Virus record (IMG/VR): IMGVR_UViG_3300033148_004167
Coordinates: 1-47,996 of that record
DNA: 47,996 nt
Origin: a virus
Strand: one strand, 5' to 3'
Position 1 is the first letter of the stretch, and each line of letters starts with the position of its first letter. A program made the translations under genes and the position numbers. Below the pieces are notes generated by a model that had not been told where the DNA came from, did not search any database, and worked only from the letters and a program-made list of their open reading frames with translations. This document shows, in pieces, positions 45,796 to 47,996 of this stretch.

Positions 45796-47996
45796 ATATA
45801 GGAATTATCGAGAAAATTAAACAAAGCCAAACCCTTGAAAGTTATGTTGAGGAATGCACAGAATTAAAATGGAAAAGCATAGGTGCTTCAAAAGATATTA
45901 GCCCTTGTCCTCTATGTGGAGGTTCTGATTGTTTTAGACTTGCCCCGGATGGTTTTATAAAATGTTTTCAGTGTGGTTCATGTGCTTTCGATATTATAAA
46001 ATTTCGTAGTATATATGAAAATATTACATATAAAGAATCTATTGAGCTTTGGGCTAAAGACTTAGGCATAAAGAAATATAAAAAAGAAGATATTGATTGG
46101 ATTTCTATTAAGGAAGATATAAATGATTTATTTATTAATACTCTTTGGACTTCTCAAACTCTTTATCAATGGAGGGGTTTAAAAGTTACTCCTTTAAATT
46201 ATTTGCTTGAATATAGAAAGCATTCCCACGAAGCTATTCTACATTTTAAAATTGGGTTTAATGATGGAACTGTTTTAGAAAAAATATCTAAAAAATATGA
46301 TAAGGAAAGTGTTAAAGCGAGTGGGTTAAGTTTTATTCCTGAAGGTTGTTTTGTATATCCTTTTATAGTAAATAATTCTATTTCATATTTTAGAAGTAAA
46401 GACCCGAATCATTTAAGAAAACAACAAATGCCTAAGACTTCAAGGTTGAAAAATTCTTATTGGTATAATCAAGATATTATAAAAAATGGAATAGAATTGA
46501 TTTGTGTTGAAGGAGAAGATGATGTTGTTTCTCTTTGGGATTGTGGAATTGATGCGGCAGGTTCTTGTGGTCCATTAACTAGAGAACAGATTGATTATTT
46601 AAAAGGATTTGAAATACTTACCTTATACTCTTGCTTTGATTCTGATATAGAAGGAAAGCGAGATATGGAAAGACTTGTAAAGAATTATAGTAATTGTGAT
46701 ATTTTTGTAATGAAATTTCCGGGAGATAAAAATGATATAGATGAAGTTATAAGAGATTCAGAAGATAAAAAAGAAATAGTTGAAGAGCTTAAAATAAAAG
46801 CAGATAGACCTTCTCCTGAAATGAGCAGTAGAATTAGGGAGAAGCCTGATGGTTATTATGTTTCTAAATGGATAAGCGAAAAAGAAGTTGAGGTGAAAAT
46901 AACAAATTGGATTGGAAAGGTTGAAGCTATAATAATTCAAGCAGAAGATTTAAGGGTGAGGAAAGTAGAAATAAAACACGGTTCTTATAAGAATACTGTT
47001 TTTATGGATGGAACTGTTTTAAGTAATTCCGGGAAGTTTAGGGAATTTCTTTTAAACAACTGTAATGAAACTTGTCTTTTTCAAGGTAATGATAATGATT
47101 TAAATTCTCTTGTGCAGTTCTGGGGCGTAGCTTATAAACCAAAAATAGTTAAAGAAACTGAATGTGTAGGTGAAATAAACGAAGGGTTTATTGCCGATAA
47201 TGTTTTTATTTCAAATTCTGAAGAGATTAAACCTTTACAGGATGGGTATCTTATGCTCACGGATAAGGAGTCAATTAAAATTCCTGAACTTACTACACAG
47301 GCAGGAATGAGGTCGGAAATACCCTATTATCCGCTTACAGAACCAGCCGGAGGTATAGAAGCCTTTAAGGAAAATGTTTTTAAATTGCTTGTAAAGAATA
47401 GGAATTTAAAGGTTGCGATTTCAATAGGTTGGCTTAAGGCTTGTCTTTGGAGTAAGATGTTTTATAATATTTATAGATGGTTTCCTATTTTAATGATTCA
47501 TGGTAAGAAGGAAAGCGGAAAGAGTTTTTTAAGTGAATGGCTTATGAGTATGATTGGATTAAGGGAAGTAAAAAAGGTTTCCTTACGTGAAGGTGGTACC
47601 ACAAGTGTAGGTATCGAGAGGCGATTGGCTTATTATTCTAGTTTACCTGTTTGGGCAGATGATTATAGAAATAAGGAAGGTGAGGGACAGAAGTTTCATG
47701 GGTTCTTCAGAAACATTTTTGATAGGTCGTCTGCTTCAAAAGGAATAAAAAATAATGCTTTAAAAATTAGACAGGTTATAGTAAGAGGTTGTTTAATAAT
47801 AGATGGTGAAACGGCAACTAATGATGCCGGACTTAATTCAAGACTCGTAACTTTTGAAATAACACAGAAGGAAAGGAATGATAAATATTTTGAGGACATA
47901 TTAAAAGTGGAACCGGAATTTTCAAAAATAGGATTCAATTGGATTAAGAATAGATTATCTTCGTTTGATGGTTTTATATCTAAATATAAAGAAATA
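45792..47996 (+). CDS. primase-helicase (cut by window end)
   Basis: ATG 45792 overlaps the previous stop and the frame stays open to the last base, giving at least 735 residues. The N-terminal zinc finger is of C4 type (CPLC at 39-42, CFQC at 58-61). The TOPRIM fold carries VEGEDD near residue 237 and FDSDIEG near 282. A P-loop ATPase follows (GKKESGKS near 570-577, WADDY as Walker B near 620). The order matches primase-helicase fusions that prime and unwind at the fork. The end lies beyond the window. Confidence 0.9.
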   Translation, partial: MNIGIIEKIKQSQTLESYVEECTELKWKSIGASKDISPCPLCGGSDCFRLAPDGFIKCFQCGSCAFDIIKFRSIYENITYKESIELWAKDLGIKKYKKEDIDWISIKEDINDLFINTLWTSQTLYQWRGLKVTPLNYLLEYRKHSHEAILHFKIGFNDGTVLEKISKKYDKESVKASGLSFIPEGCFVYPFIVNNSISYFRSKDPNHLRKQQMPKTSRLKNSYWYNQDIIKNGIELICVEGEDDVVSLWDCGIDAAGSCGPLTREQIDYLKGFEILTLYSCFDSDIEGKRDMERLVKNYSNCDIFVMKFPGDKNDIDEVIRDSEDKKEIVEELKIKADRPSPEMSSRIREKPDGYYVSKWISEKEVEVKITNWIGKVEAIIIQAEDLRVRKVEIKHGSYKNTVFMDGTVLSNSGKFREFLLNNCNETCLFQGNDNDLNSLVQFWGVAYKPKIVKETECVGEINEGFIADNVFISNSEEIKPLQDGYLMLTDKESIKIPELTTQAGMRSEIPYYPLTEPAGGIEAFKENVFKLLVKNRNLKVAISIGWLKACLWSKMFYNIYRWFPILMIHGKKESGKSFLSEWLMSMIGLREVKKVSLREGGTTSVGIERRLAYYSSLPVWADDYRNKEGEGQKFHGFFRNIFDRSSASKGIKNNALKIRQVIVRGCLIIDGETATNDAGLNSRLVTFEITQKERNDKYFEDILKVEPEFSKIGFNWIKNRLSSFDGFISKYKEI

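Overview
The window is a stretch of a tailed double-stranded DNA phage (siphovirus-like) or prophage genome. It is AT-rich, roughly one-third GC by eye. All 85 protein genes I accept lie on the plus strand, mostly with strong Shine-Dalgarno (SD) sequences and frequent ATGA stop/start overlaps. Promoters of the TTGACA-17-TATAAT type and several full anti-SD matches (AGGAGGTGAT) point to a bacterial host. Five consecutive structural-region genes carry Sec-type signal peptides and a sixth has a membrane anchor. The host phylum cannot be fixed from the sequence. I see no integrase, tRNA, CRISPR array or insertion sequence.

Layout. (1) 1-7346: about 26 small accessory genes, many coding for CxxC zinc-ribbon-like microproteins, plus a GT2 glycosyltransferase, a KTSC protein, an acyl carrier protein and a YopX protein. 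(2) 7347-7732: a gene-free, comparatively GC-rich stretch with several hairpins (candidate structured RNA or packaging site). (3) 7733-17503: packaging and head module with a radical SAM protein, a large terminase carrying an N-terminal helix-turn-helix, portal, Mu F-like head protein, a large zinc-ribbon head-region protein, and a protease-linker-capsid fusion behind its own promoter. (4) 17601-24808: beta-helix, repeat and LamG proteins, including a run of exported or membrane proteins unusual inside a virion module. (5) 24822-33849: head-tail connector, tail completion, tail terminator, tail tube, chaperone, short tape measure, tail tip and fibre-like genes. (6) 33853-34874: DUF5675 endolysin candidate and holin candidate, ending in a strong terminator. 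(7) 34875-35208: a promoter pair, a leaderless repressor-like gene and a perfect consensus extended -10 promoter. (8) 35242-39000: a cassette-like array of small genes separated by stem-loops, several bracketed by a short CAGAG repeat. (9) 39017-47996: early and replication genes including a SH3-like repeat protein, a second YopX protein, a DUF669-like single-strand binding protein, an ERCC4-type nuclease and a primase-helicase cut by the window end.

The strongest unexplained signals are the stem-loop family between small genes; a repeat found both in the ribosome-binding region and just after the start codon of several unrelated genes, giving them a shared N-terminal QSQK; four ORFs with a strong in-frame internal SD and ATG, including one exactly after the protease domain of the capsid fusion; one beta-rich module inserted four times in three virion proteins; and the exported-protein cassette.
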